Assembly: GCA_036488085.1 (NCBI GenBank)
Contig: DASXHZ010000060.1
Coordinates: 1 to 64,000 of the forward strand
Length of the DNA stretch: 64,000 nucleotides
From: DASXHZ01 sp036488085
GTDB lineage: Bacteria > Acidobacteriota > Thermoanaerobaculia > Gp7-AA8
Reading direction: 5' to 3'
The position numbers and the translations under genes were made by a program. A model generated the notes under the pieces. It was not told the origin of the DNA and ran no database searches. It saw only the letters and a list, made by a program, of their open reading frames with translations. Positions within the stretch are counted from its first letter, which is position 1; each line of letters starts with the position of its first letter. Shown here piece by piece: positions 50,685 through 59,088 of the stretch.

Positions 50685-51701
50685 ATGGATGAGTTCACCG
50701 GAAAAGCCGCACGACCTTCAGCCTTCAACACGGAGACGTCCATGGCACATTCGATCGCGCTCGTGACAGGCACCACGTCCGGCCTTGGCTATGCGGCAGC
50801 CCGCGCTCTCGCCGAAGAAGGCTGGCGCGAGATCATTGTCACCGGGCGCAGCTTGGCTCGGGTTCAGGAAACCGCCGCGCAGCTCGCGAGCGACACCAAG
50901 AGACCGGTTTTCACGCCGCTGGAGCTGGACCTGGACAAACCGTCCAGCGTGCAGTCCGCCGTTGCCGAACTCGTCAAGCGAGGGCAGCCGATCGATTTCC
51001 TGTTGCTCAACGCAGGCATGGTTCCGGGGAAGAAGCAGGTCGTCACTGCCGCGGGCGTCGAGGCGGCCGAAGCCCCGCTCATCGGCCATCACCAACTGAC
51101 CGTCGGGTTGCTCCGCGCTCACCTTCTGAGCCCCAACGCGCGGATCATTATTGCCGGCGCGGAACCCGCCCGAGGGGACGTCCCTATGTTCAGCTTCACC
51201 GACGTAGCGACCCTCGCAGCCAGGAATCACAATGGGAACCGCAGTGCCGCGGTCGAAGCCCTGTTGCGCGGTGGTCCGAACCTGAAATACAACGCCAACA
51301 GGGCATATGCCGACGCGAAGCTCATCATCGCCTGGTGGGCGGCGGCGCTGGCCCGCCGGCTGCCCTCCGGCATGGCCGTCTACGCCGTCGCTCCCGGCAG
51401 TGCGCCCGACACGAAGGCGTCTCGAAACGCTCCCGCGGTCTTGAAGTATCTGTTCATCCCTCTTGTGAAGCTCATCCCCGGTATGACTCAGACGCCGGAG
51501 ACCGCGGCTCGTCGGTACCTTCAGGCATCTAAATTCGGAACCGACGTCTCCGGGCAATTCTTCGCCTCGGCACCCACGAAGCTGACCGGCCCAATCGAGG
51601 CGATGCGTCACCCACACTTCCACGATCGGGCCAACCAAGAAGCGGCCTGGCAGGCCGTCGTCAGTGTCTCCGGCGCGGACGTGGTGGGCCCGCATCCCTG
51701 A
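50685..51701 (+). CDS. Short-chain dehydrogenase/reductase
   Basis: About 338 residues from ATG 50685, which follows GAGGG; ATG 50667 and 50742 are alternatives. The cofactor motif TGTTSGLGYA is near residue 29, NAG is in LLLNAGMV, and the catalytic YADAK is present. ALAEEGWREIIVTGRS suggests NADP use (Arg after the second strand). The substrate is unknown; control by TetR suggests a xenobiotic or aldehyde/ketone. It ends at a hairpin at 51712. Confidence 0.88.
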   Translation: MDEFTGKAARPSAFNTETSMAHSIALVTGTTSGLGYAAARALAEEGWREIIVTGRSLARVQETAAQLASDTKRPVFTPLELDLDKPSSVQSAVAELVKRGQPIDFLLLNAGMVPGKKQVVTAAGVEAAEAPLIGHHQLTVGLLRAHLLSPNARIIIAGAEPARGDVPMFSFTDVATLAARNHNGNRSAAVEALLRGGPNLKYNANRAYADAKLIIAWWAAALARRLPSGMAVYAVAPGSAPDTKASRNAPAVLKYLFIPLVKLIPGMTQTPETAARRYLQASKFGTDVSGQFFASAPTKLTGPIEAMRHPHFHDRANQEAAWQAVVSVSGADVVGPHP

Positions 51702-51711
51702 CTCTGTCATC

Positions 51712-51742
51712 CTGACGGAGCGCCGCTCGAGTGCTCCGTCAG
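51712..51742 (+). terminator. Stem-loop after SDR gene
   Basis: Perfect 10-bp arms CTGACGGAGC/GCTCCGTCAG around an 11-base loop, 11 bases after the SDR stop. Confidence 0.65.
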
Positions 51743-51920
51743 GACTGCACGCACACTGCCCCCCTACCGATAGGGCGTTGTCGACGTATCACTCCACCGC
51801 TGCCCGAGGGGATCTCTTCGGTCGCGCGGGCAGCTCTTCGTGTCGTTCGACGGTAGATCAAGGCTGCGCGTGGATGCACGGATCTCTCGCTACGGAGAGC
51901 AGGCAGTCGACTTGACGCTT

Positions 51921-51933
51921 ATGTGGAAAAGCG
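51921..51933. repeat. 13-bp inverted repeat flanking the recombinase
   Basis: ATGTGGAAAAGCG occurs here on the plus strand and as its exact reverse complement at 52582-52594, where it begins with the recombinase start codon. The pair brackets the 51944-52594 gene and could be recombination core or arm sites, or a relic of an inverted duplication. Confidence 0.55.
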
Positions 51934-51943
51934 TGAGGTCTGT

Positions 51944-52594
51944 TCATGCGATCTCCTTCGACGTAATCATGCGCTTCAGGTTCGACGTTCTACGGCGGGG
52001 AGAAATCTCGACGTAGACCTGCGTCGATGTGATCGATGCGTGGCCGAGCCAGTCCTGCACGTCGAGGACCCCGATACCACTTTCGATCATGTGCATAGCG
52101 ATCGAGTGCCGGAGCACATGCACATGCGCCCGATCCTTCGGAATCTTTGCGATTTCGGCGTAGCGGTGGAACAGCATCGCGACGAGCGAAGCGGAGATCG
52201 GCTGATCCAGCTTTTGCCGACTCTGGAAGAGGTAGCGCGTCCATGCCGCACGCGGCATGTCGAGATATTGCCGGAGAAGGCGCTTCGTCGTCGGGAACAG
52301 CGGATACGGCTTCGAGTCGCCCCCTTTGAGGCGCCGCACCTCGAACGTGTCGTTCGTGAAGTCGAAGTCGGCAAGCTCGATGTGCACCGCCTCTCCTCGT
52401 CGGAGTCCGTAGTGGTAGATGAGATCGAAGAGCAGGCGGTCGCGAATGTTCGCCCGCGGAATCGCTCGAAGAAAGCCTCGGACAGACGCAACGGAAAGGT
52501 ACTTAACCGTCCGCGCGGTGCCGTCGCTCCGGAGGAGCTGACGCGCTTCGTCTCGTGATGTCGGCAAGCGCGTGATGTTGGCGCTTTTCCACAT
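51944..52594 (-). CDS. Small XerC/D-like tyrosine recombinase
   Basis: About 216 residues from ATG 52594; an in-frame start at 52744 would overlap the upstream promoter region of the divergent gene. The catalytic set is YGLRRGEAVHIELAD (Arg), HVLRHSIAMHMIESG (His/Arg), DWLGHASITSTQ (His) and VYVEISPR (Tyr). The N-terminal SAM-like domain is nearly absent, so it is shorter than Xer proteins. It may serve a cassette or integron-like element. A decayed relative lies at 49832. Confidence 0.85.
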   Translation of the reverse strand: MWKSANITRLPTSRDEARQLLRSDGTARTVKYLSVASVRGFLRAIPRANIRDRLLFDLIYHYGLRRGEAVHIELADFDFTNDTFEVRRLKGGDSKPYPLFPTTKRLLRQYLDMPRAAWTRYLFQSRQKLDQPISASLVAMLFHRYAEIAKIPKDRAHVHVLRHSIAMHMIESGIGVLDVQDWLGHASITSTQVYVEISPRRRTSNLKRMITSKEIA

Positions 52595-52671
52595 TTTCGT
52601 CAGGAAGAGGATTTCTCCCACTCTGCTCCGCGCATGGATGCACGTAAAGCCCTGACGTCCGAGGTGCTCGC

Positions 52672-54306
52672 ATGAGCCATCAACCGACAGGGACGGAAGC
52701 CGTCGTCGCAGCCTTCTCCCTGAACCGTAACTTACAGCACGCAAAGCTCGAGTGGAGGTTCAACGAAAAGTTCACCGATCCACGGTGGGCGACCGCGTAC
52801 GTCGGCGCCGAACTCCTCGCGCAGCAGGAGCGTGCCGCGAAGCGGTACGAGCAACAGTCGACCGCGACGCGTGCATCCATCGACGAGCAGACGCGCCAGA
52901 ACGCGGAGCATGCGCGCGTGCTGCAGACGACGATCCAGGAGTCCTCGGAGGCCGTCCGCCGCGAAATGTCGAATGTCGCCGGCGCGGTCCAGAAGACCAC
53001 CGATGCGGTGAATGGCCTCGCATCGCAGGTCGCGCACCTCGCGTGGTTACAGGCCGAGCAGAACACGACGCTCTCCCACATCCTCGAGACCATTCGCGAG
53101 GGCCGCGCGAACGAATGCCGCCAGCTTGTCGAACAAGGGGAACGAAACTTCCACGCCGGCTTCCTCACCGATGCGGAGGAGCGGTTCCGTCTCGCCCTCG
53201 GCTTCGACAACACGGATTACGTGACGCACCAAAATCTCGGGCTCACGCTCGTGGGACTCGGCCGGCTCGACGAAGCGCTGGAGCACTTCCGGAAGGCGCT
53301 CGCGTTCCCGCCGAAGAACGACCGCGCCGCAAAAGGCTTCTTCGTCTCCCGCGCCGCGACGCATGCCGCGCGCGTGCTCTACGCGAAAGAGGACTACGCC
53401 GGCGCGGAACTGTACTTCCAGAAAGCGCTGGAGGCCGACGGCCGGACGGCAAAAAACTGGTACGACCTCGCGGTCACGCGCGCCTATCAGGCGAACGAGA
53501 CCGGTGCGATTGACGCGCTGGCGCACGCATTCAGCGGCGACGTGATGCTTGCCGGCGCCGCTCTTGCCGACGAGGAACTCGCACCCATCCGGCCAGCCGT
53601 CGAGGATCTCGTCATCCGCCACACCGCGCGCGCGATGGCGCAGACCGTGGAGAAGCCTGCGGCGGCGCTCCGCGAGGCGCAGCAACAGGTCGCGGCAATT
53701 ACCAAGAGGATCGGCGTCGAGCTTTCGCTCGGCGTCGATGCGGATCAGGTCGTCCGCGACGCGAAGGCGAAGGGGACCCTCCCCGCGACGCACGAGGCGT
53801 TCGCGACGCTGCGCCGCGCGAGACAGGATCTCTTCGTTCGCGCGACTGACGCGGTGCGGAAGAAGCGCGCCGAGGTGGATCGAGAGCGCGCGGAGGCGGT
53901 CCGCGAGGTCCAGGACGAGCAAGAGGAGGATCGCGGCGAGTATCAGCGTGAACGAGAGCGCCTCGAGAAAGCGCAGTCGAAGGCGGCGAACGTCGGATGC
54001 GTCGAGAACGCGCTCGTCGGCATCGGCACCGCGATCGTGGGCGCACTCCTCGGCGCCGTCACGGTGGGCGTTGGCGGCTTCTTCGCGGGTGCGCTCATCG
54101 GATTCGTGCTCGGCTTCGTTGTGTACGCGATCCGCGCCTGGTCCGCGAAATGGACGGCCGCAGCCGATCTGGAGCGCCTCATCAAGGAGCGGAACGGCGT
54201 CTATGAGGAGAGCAATGAACGGACGGAGGAGATCAACGGCGACGCGGCGGAGTACCTGAAGGAGATCGACGCGTGTCTCGCCGAACTACAGAAGATCAGC
54301 GGGTGA
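52672..54306 (+). CDS. Coiled-coil/TPR/glycine-zipper protein, unknown
   Basis: A 544-residue protein. Residues about 40-125 form a coiled coil (ERAAKRYEQQSTATRASIDE). TPR repeats at about 150-270 include FHAGFLTDAEERFRLALGFD and YFQKALEADGRT. A second coiled coil spans about 320-440, followed by a Gly-rich hydrophobic hairpin (about 445-485, ALVGIGTAIVGALLGAVTVG and FFAGALIGFVLGFVVYA) and a short helical tail. Glycine-zipper hairpins can insert into membranes, so a membrane-active effector with a TPR sensor is possible. It is divergent from the recombinase and convergent with the nuclease at 54314. Confidence 0.75.
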   Translation: MSHQPTGTEAVVAAFSLNRNLQHAKLEWRFNEKFTDPRWATAYVGAELLAQQERAAKRYEQQSTATRASIDEQTRQNAEHARVLQTTIQESSEAVRREMSNVAGAVQKTTDAVNGLASQVAHLAWLQAEQNTTLSHILETIREGRANECRQLVEQGERNFHAGFLTDAEERFRLALGFDNTDYVTHQNLGLTLVGLGRLDEALEHFRKALAFPPKNDRAAKGFFVSRAATHAARVLYAKEDYAGAELYFQKALEADGRTAKNWYDLAVTRAYQANETGAIDALAHAFSGDVMLAGAALADEELAPIRPAVEDLVIRHTARAMAQTVEKPAAALREAQQQVAAITKRIGVELSLGVDADQVVRDAKAKGTLPATHEAFATLRRARQDLFVRATDAVRKKRAEVDRERAEAVREVQDEQEEDRGEYQRERERLEKAQSKAANVGCVENALVGIGTAIVGALLGAVTVGVGGFFAGALIGFVLGFVVYAIRAWSAKWTAAADLERLIKERNGVYEESNERTEEINGDAAEYLKEIDACLAELQKISG

Positions 54307-54313
54307 ACGCGAT

Positions 54314-55807
54314 CTAGACCGTCGCGGGCGTCGGTGCTGACGCGGCGCAGAAGCCGATGAGCCAGTCCTTCACGACGAAGCTCGCGCGGACATCATCCTC
54401 GTTGTAGCGAAGGACCCGCTCGCGGAGCGCGGCATTCGTCGAAGGGTCCGTCCAGTAGTCGTTCCACCAAGCAAGGCTCTGCGCGCCACCCGGATCATCG
54501 TCGCGCCACTCGAAACCGGCGTACCGCGCGAATGCTTTCAGCGATGAGCTATCCGTCGGCATCACCACCGAACGCTTCATGGCTTTCTCCAGGTCGACGA
54601 ACGCCTTCATAAACGTCTCTAGCGCTTCGGACCCGCCGTACAGCGCGGCGAGACGCCGAAGTGTCGAGCGCTCGTGGTGTGAATAGACGTACACGACATA
54701 TCTGCCGCGCGCGTCGATTTCTTCGACCTTCTGCAGAAACGCGCGCCACACCTCCTCTTCCGTTTCCGGCGCTGTCGCGCAAACGGGCTCGAAGGTGCCG
54801 AAGTGCTCGTCGCGGAACGCCGACGTACCGAACGCCGGTGCCGATTGCGGACGAATGAGGAGCCCGTGCAGGTACACGAACGGATCGATGGAGAAGTCCT
54901 CGATGTCGTACGACACTTCGAAGTCGACCACTGGTGCCGTCCATGGCGCGAGGAGGAGGGGACTGCCGCTCTTCTGGACGCGCGCTTTCCGCGTCCATTG
55001 CTCGGCGCGCGCGAGCTTGATGCCTTTCACGGCGACGAGGCTTGCCGGGTCCGCCACTGCGAGTTCGCTCGCCGTGCGCACGCCGATTTGAATGAGCCGC
55101 TCGCGGTAGCTCGCGCCGACGCCGTCGACTGTCGTCACGTCATCCGCGTCAACGAGCTGCTTCCAGCAGTGCTTCTGCCATGCGCACGCCGTACATGCGC
55201 CCTGCCACGCCGGGTTACTGGCGCGGCTGCCGGCGAGGAGCGCGGCGCATTCGTCGCGGACCCGCTCATACTCGGGCCAGAACGCGGTGAGGTCATACGT
55301 CTGCCACGCGCCGTCTTTGTCGATGATCTGACCGAACAGCGGCCGGGCGCCCTGCGTCGCTTCGAGGAGCTCTGCGTACGCGCAGAGCTGCACGGCGTAC
55401 GCGGGTTTCGGCTTCGACTTCTTCGCATCGGTAAACGCGTTCCCGCTCTTCACGTCGGCGGGCATGTAGCCGTACGCGCCGAACTGCGAGACAAGCGTGT
55501 CCGTGCGAAGGAGGAGGTCCGGTTCTCCCACCATATTGTTCACGGCGAGAGCTCCGTGGTAGATCGCCGAAACACCACGCGCCATGAGGAGCTGCGTCGT
55601 TTCGAGCCGCTCGGCAAGCGGGCGGTCGTGCTCGACCGTCTCCAGGTTCAGACCGGCGATGATCGCGTCCTCATGCCGTCGTCCGCCGGCCCAGAGCAGT
55701 TCCGCGAATGCGCTCGGCGGCAGCCGCTCCGCGGTATCGCCCGCGCGATCGAGAAAGACGCGGTGCGCGCAACGGACGTAGTTCGCGAGGTCGGTTGGGG
55801 TGGGCAT
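54314..55807 (-). CDS. TM0106-family RecB-like nuclease
   Basis: A 497-residue protein. The N-terminal Cas4/RecB-like PD-(D/E)xK core shows GEPDLLL (Asp97), ADVKSG (118-120) and AVQLCAYAELLE. CTACAWQKHC, with the early Cys of YVRCAHR, can hold an iron-sulphur cluster. A helix-hairpin-helix follows (TVDGVGASYRERLIQIGVRT). The C-terminal half (about 290-490) is an RNase-H/DEDD-like exonuclease-like fold (VDFEVSYDIED, RYNEDDVRAS). It is the last gene of the methyltransferase-helicase operon, 40 bases after the GIY-YIG gene. Confidence 0.85.
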   Translation of the reverse strand: MPTPTDLANYVRCAHRVFLDRAGDTAERLPPSAFAELLWAGGRRHEDAIIAGLNLETVEHDRPLAERLETTQLLMARGVSAIYHGALAVNNMVGEPDLLLRTDTLVSQFGAYGYMPADVKSGNAFTDAKKSKPKPAYAVQLCAYAELLEATQGARPLFGQIIDKDGAWQTYDLTAFWPEYERVRDECAALLAGSRASNPAWQGACTACAWQKHCWKQLVDADDVTTVDGVGASYRERLIQIGVRTASELAVADPASLVAVKGIKLARAEQWTRKARVQKSGSPLLLAPWTAPVVDFEVSYDIEDFSIDPFVYLHGLLIRPQSAPAFGTSAFRDEHFGTFEPVCATAPETEEEVWRAFLQKVEEIDARGRYVVYVYSHHERSTLRRLAALYGGSEALETFMKAFVDLEKAMKRSVVMPTDSSSLKAFARYAGFEWRDDDPGGAQSLAWWNDYWTDPSTNAALRERVLRYNEDDVRASFVVKDWLIGFCAASAPTPATV

Positions 55808-55847
55808 AGGTGGGGCGGAACGGTTCTCAGGAAGAGACGCGCGCGGA

Positions 55848-57041
55848 TTAATCGGGTGTCGTCGCCTTCACCAGTTTCGCGGCCTTCGGGTCGTAGATGT
55901 ACCCGGTGATGGTGCCGTCTTTGATGCGCGAGACGGCTTCGTCGATCACGAAGAGCGGAACGAGGAACCACTCCTCCGGTCGTACGGGGTGGCCGAACCG
56001 GTCATTGATCGTGATGTCCAACCGCGCGGTTGCGAACAGCCGGTGAAACAGGTTCTCCATCCGCGTACGATTGATTCCTGCGAGCTTGTAGGTCGCGACG
56101 ACCTCAACTTTCGCCAGGAGGTAGGTAGCTTCGTCCTCGGCGTTCGCGATGCGGGTCTCCACTCTGCCACCGGTCACGCCGATCTTGTGGATGATGTCGC
56201 GGTGCTGTGCGACATAGGGATGACCGGAAAGAGAGCGCAGCACGTAGATCGTGCCGCTCTCGACATCGTCGTTTTCGAGTTCGCCGCCGAAGGAGAGTTG
56301 TCCGCTTGTCGGCGATGCCAGCCGCCGCGCGGCAGGGTCGTTGTAAAAAGCACGCTGCAGCGAGCGAAGCAGCAAATTGCTTTCCGTCCCATTGGAGAAG
56401 ATGAGGCGCAGCCGGCGGTCAACTTCTCGGGCGGTCGTCTTCAGTGGCTCGCCGAGTTCGGCGACGTACACCATCATGCCGTCGAGAACAAAGAAATCGC
56501 CGGCCTCGATGGCGCGACGGCCCGCCTCGATCGGCTGCGACTGTCGCAAGCCGGTCTTCACTTCCGTGCTCACGCGCTCGAATAGCGGCTTAAACGTCTC
56601 GAAGTCCGCACACGGCTTGCGGTCCGCGATCTCCTCCGCGGCGCGTTTGTCCGCGCTCGTGCGCACGTGGCGCAGGACCGCCATGTCTCCGGCGTCGGCT
56701 AGGCCAGCCAACTCGGCGGCCAGATCATCGGTGTCGACGGCTTGCTCCGACGGAGCAACAAGCGGCGCCCCCGCAAGTAAGCCCTGGTCGTCGAGCGGCT
56801 CGAGGAGGACGCGGCAGTCCGGGAGCGCGCGCAAGCGATCAAGACGCACCGCGTAGAGCCGCTCGAATATGTCGCGGTCTTCACCATGTCGCGGCGCATG
56901 ACCGTGCGTCTTGACGAAGCGTTGGATCTCCTCGAACCCGGAGACTACACGCTCCTCGCTCGCTGGGCGGCCGGTCTTCTCGTCGGGCGGCGCGAAATCG
57001 GCCAGCTCCGCAGCGAGTTCGTCCAGATCGGCGTCACTCAT
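55848..57041 (-). CDS. GIY-YIG nuclease-family protein (T5orf172-like)
   Basis: About 397 residues from ATG 57041, which overlaps the helicase stop by eight bases; a longer in-frame reading to 57248 lies inside the helicase gene. The N-terminal 250 residues are unassigned. The T5orf172-type GIY-YIG domain is near 265-370, with GTIYVLRSL, HKIGVTGGRVETRI and NRTRMENLFHRLF. It may supply the cleavage activity for the neighbouring methyltransferase/helicase pair. Confidence 0.83.
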   Translation of the reverse strand: MSDADLDELAAELADFAPPDEKTGRPASEERVVSGFEEIQRFVKTHGHAPRHGEDRDIFERLYAVRLDRLRALPDCRVLLEPLDDQGLLAGAPLVAPSEQAVDTDDLAAELAGLADAGDMAVLRHVRTSADKRAAEEIADRKPCADFETFKPLFERVSTEVKTGLRQSQPIEAGRRAIEAGDFFVLDGMMVYVAELGEPLKTTAREVDRRLRLIFSNGTESNLLLRSLQRAFYNDPAARRLASPTSGQLSFGGELENDDVESGTIYVLRSLSGHPYVAQHRDIIHKIGVTGGRVETRIANAEDEATYLLAKVEVVATYKLAGINRTRMENLFHRLFATARLDITINDRFGHPVRPEEWFLVPLFVIDEAVSRIKDGTITGYIYDPKAAKLVKATTPD

Positions 57042-59088
57042 ACAGTTTTTCTGCCTTGTAGCGCATGAAGGCAGCGGCGCCTTCGGCCATGCGCCGCTCC
57101 CACGCGTCTTGGGCGTCGAGGGCCGGAATGCGGCCGCGCTCCTTCTTGAAGTGGACGGCGCGGACCGCCAGCTCCTTTGCCTCGTCCGGTGTGAGGCTTG
57201 TGCGTTTGGCCGAGATCGCCGCAGCGACCCGCTTGAGGCTCTCTTCACTCATCGTTTTCGCGAGAATGGCGTAGGCCTCGCCGAAGGGATTGACGCGATC
57301 GATTAGATCGATGTCCAACTCCCGTACATCCATCGCAAAGCGGCGCACACCGTCAATCAGGGCGGTATTCGGCGAATCCTCTTCGTTGCGCTCGTTCACG
57401 AGCTGCTTCGCTTTTTGGGTGAGGTTCAACGCGGCGATCGCATGTTGGCGCACGGCCTCCTGATCATCCGCGTCGAGCTCGGGATACTTTTCCTTGATGA
57501 TCTTGCCCATACGAACGCGGGTAAGTTCTTCCGGCACGAGCTCCTCATCGAACAATCCGCGCGCGACCGCGGTCTTGTCCTGAATGAAGCTCGCGATGAC
57601 CTCGTTCAGATCCTGCTGGCAGATTCGTACCGCTTCCTCGCTTTGCGGTACGACGAGCCCTTTGATCTCGACTTCGAACGAACCCGTCTCCTTGTTCACG
57701 CCAACGTTGCACCGGTCGGGATCGTAACCTCCTTCGCCGTAATCGAACCCGGGCGTTGGGCCGCTCTCGGCGTTCTTCGGCTTGAACTCGAAGCGCGGGG
57801 CAAGCACCTGCTCCATCAGCAGGCTCGCCGCGATCGCCTTCAACGTATCGTTGACCGCTTCGGTGACAGCTTGTTCACTGGCGTCGGGCTCGGCGATGAG
57901 ATTCGTGAACCGTGCGCGAGTCTTCCCCGGCGCGTCACGGGTGGCGCGGCCGATGATCTGCACGATCTCGGTGAGGCTTGCGCGGTAACCGACAGTTAGA
58001 GCGTGCTCACACCAAATCCAATCAAAGCCTTCCTTCGCCATGCCGAGCGCGATGATGATGTCGACATGATCCCGATTATTCTTCTGGGCCGGATCTTTGA
58101 GGGCGGTGGACACGCGGTCGCGCCTCGTGTTGTCGTCGTCGACGAGATCGGCGATCCGCAGCACGCGACCATCTGAGCGCCTGACAAGCTGAAACCCGGT
58201 CGTGTCGTCGACGCCTTGCCATTCGCCCAGCGCCTCGATGATGTGCTCCACCTCGCGCATCTTGTCCTTCGTGCTTTCGCGCGAATTCACGTTGGGGATG
58301 TGAACGATCGTCTTTTCTGCGGCGTCGAGAACGTTCAGGATGTCGTCGACGTAGGAGCCACTGTAGAAGAAGTAGCCGATGTCGAGCTGCTTCAGATATT
58401 GATAGCCGTTCAGCTGCTCGTAGTACGTGTAGGTGACGGTATCGAACTTCGCCTCGTCGGATGGCGCCAGCACGGCCTCTGTGTCACCGCGGAAGTAGGA
58501 GCCCGTCATCGCGACGATGTGCGTCTCGCCACGTGCGATGAACTGCCCCAGGTGCGCGCCGAGCTTGTTGTCGGGGTTCGCCGAGACATGGTGAAACTCA
58601 TCGACCGCGATCAGCCGGCGGTCGAACGCCTCCACGCCGTACGCATCCACCGCGAAACGAAAGGTGGCGTGCGTGCAGACGAGCACCTTGTCGTCGCTCT
58701 GAAGGAAGGCACCGAGAGCCTTCACCTTTCCGCCGTTGTCGTTCCCCGGCGCGTTGCAGAGATTCCACTTCGGCTCTACGTGCCAGTCCGCCCAGAAGCC
58801 GTACTTCGACAGCGGCTCGTCGTTGAAGCTCGCCCCGATCGATCGCTCGGGCACGACGATGATGGCCTGCTTCAGTCCTTGGTTCTGCAGCTTGTCGAGT
58901 GCAATGAACATGAGCGCCCGGCTCTTTCCCGATGCCGGCGGAGACTTAATGAGGAGATACTGCTCGCCGCGCTTTTCGTAGGCACGCTCCTGCATGGTTC
59001 GCATGCCGAGCGCATTTGCACTCGTTGATGCACCGCTACGCGCGTACGTTACGGAAACCGACGGTACTGACTTCACTCTGTCGCTCAT
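57034..59088 (-). CDS. DEAD/DEAH-box helicase of restriction type
   Basis: A 684-residue SF2 helicase resembling type I/III restriction motor subunits. Walker A is SPPASGKSRA (about 49-58), DExH is VDEFHH (about 162-167), motif III MTGSYFRGD, and motif VI QIIGRATRDAPGK. No N-terminal nuclease is evident, so the cleavage domain must be in another gene. Its ATG overlaps the methyltransferase stop by four bases, and its stop overlaps the GIY-YIG start. The C-terminal 250 residues are helical and specific to this group. Confidence 0.9.
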   Translation of the reverse strand: MSDRVKSVPSVSVTYARSGASTSANALGMRTMQERAYEKRGEQYLLIKSPPASGKSRALMFIALDKLQNQGLKQAIIVVPERSIGASFNDEPLSKYGFWADWHVEPKWNLCNAPGNDNGGKVKALGAFLQSDDKVLVCTHATFRFAVDAYGVEAFDRRLIAVDEFHHVSANPDNKLGAHLGQFIARGETHIVAMTGSYFRGDTEAVLAPSDEAKFDTVTYTYYEQLNGYQYLKQLDIGYFFYSGSYVDDILNVLDAAEKTIVHIPNVNSRESTKDKMREVEHIIEALGEWQGVDDTTGFQLVRRSDGRVLRIADLVDDDNTRRDRVSTALKDPAQKNNRDHVDIIIALGMAKEGFDWIWCEHALTVGYRASLTEIVQIIGRATRDAPGKTRARFTNLIAEPDASEQAVTEAVNDTLKAIAASLLMEQVLAPRFEFKPKNAESGPTPGFDYGEGGYDPDRCNVGVNKETGSFEVEIKGLVVPQSEEAVRICQQDLNEVIASFIQDKTAVARGLFDEELVPEELTRVRMGKIIKEKYPELDADDQEAVRQHAIAALNLTQKAKQLVNERNEEDSPNTALIDGVRRFAMDVRELDIDLIDRVNPFGEAYAILAKTMSEESLKRVAAAISAKRTSLTPDEAKELAVRAVHFKKERGRIPALDAQDAWERRMAEGAAAFMRYKAEKLYE

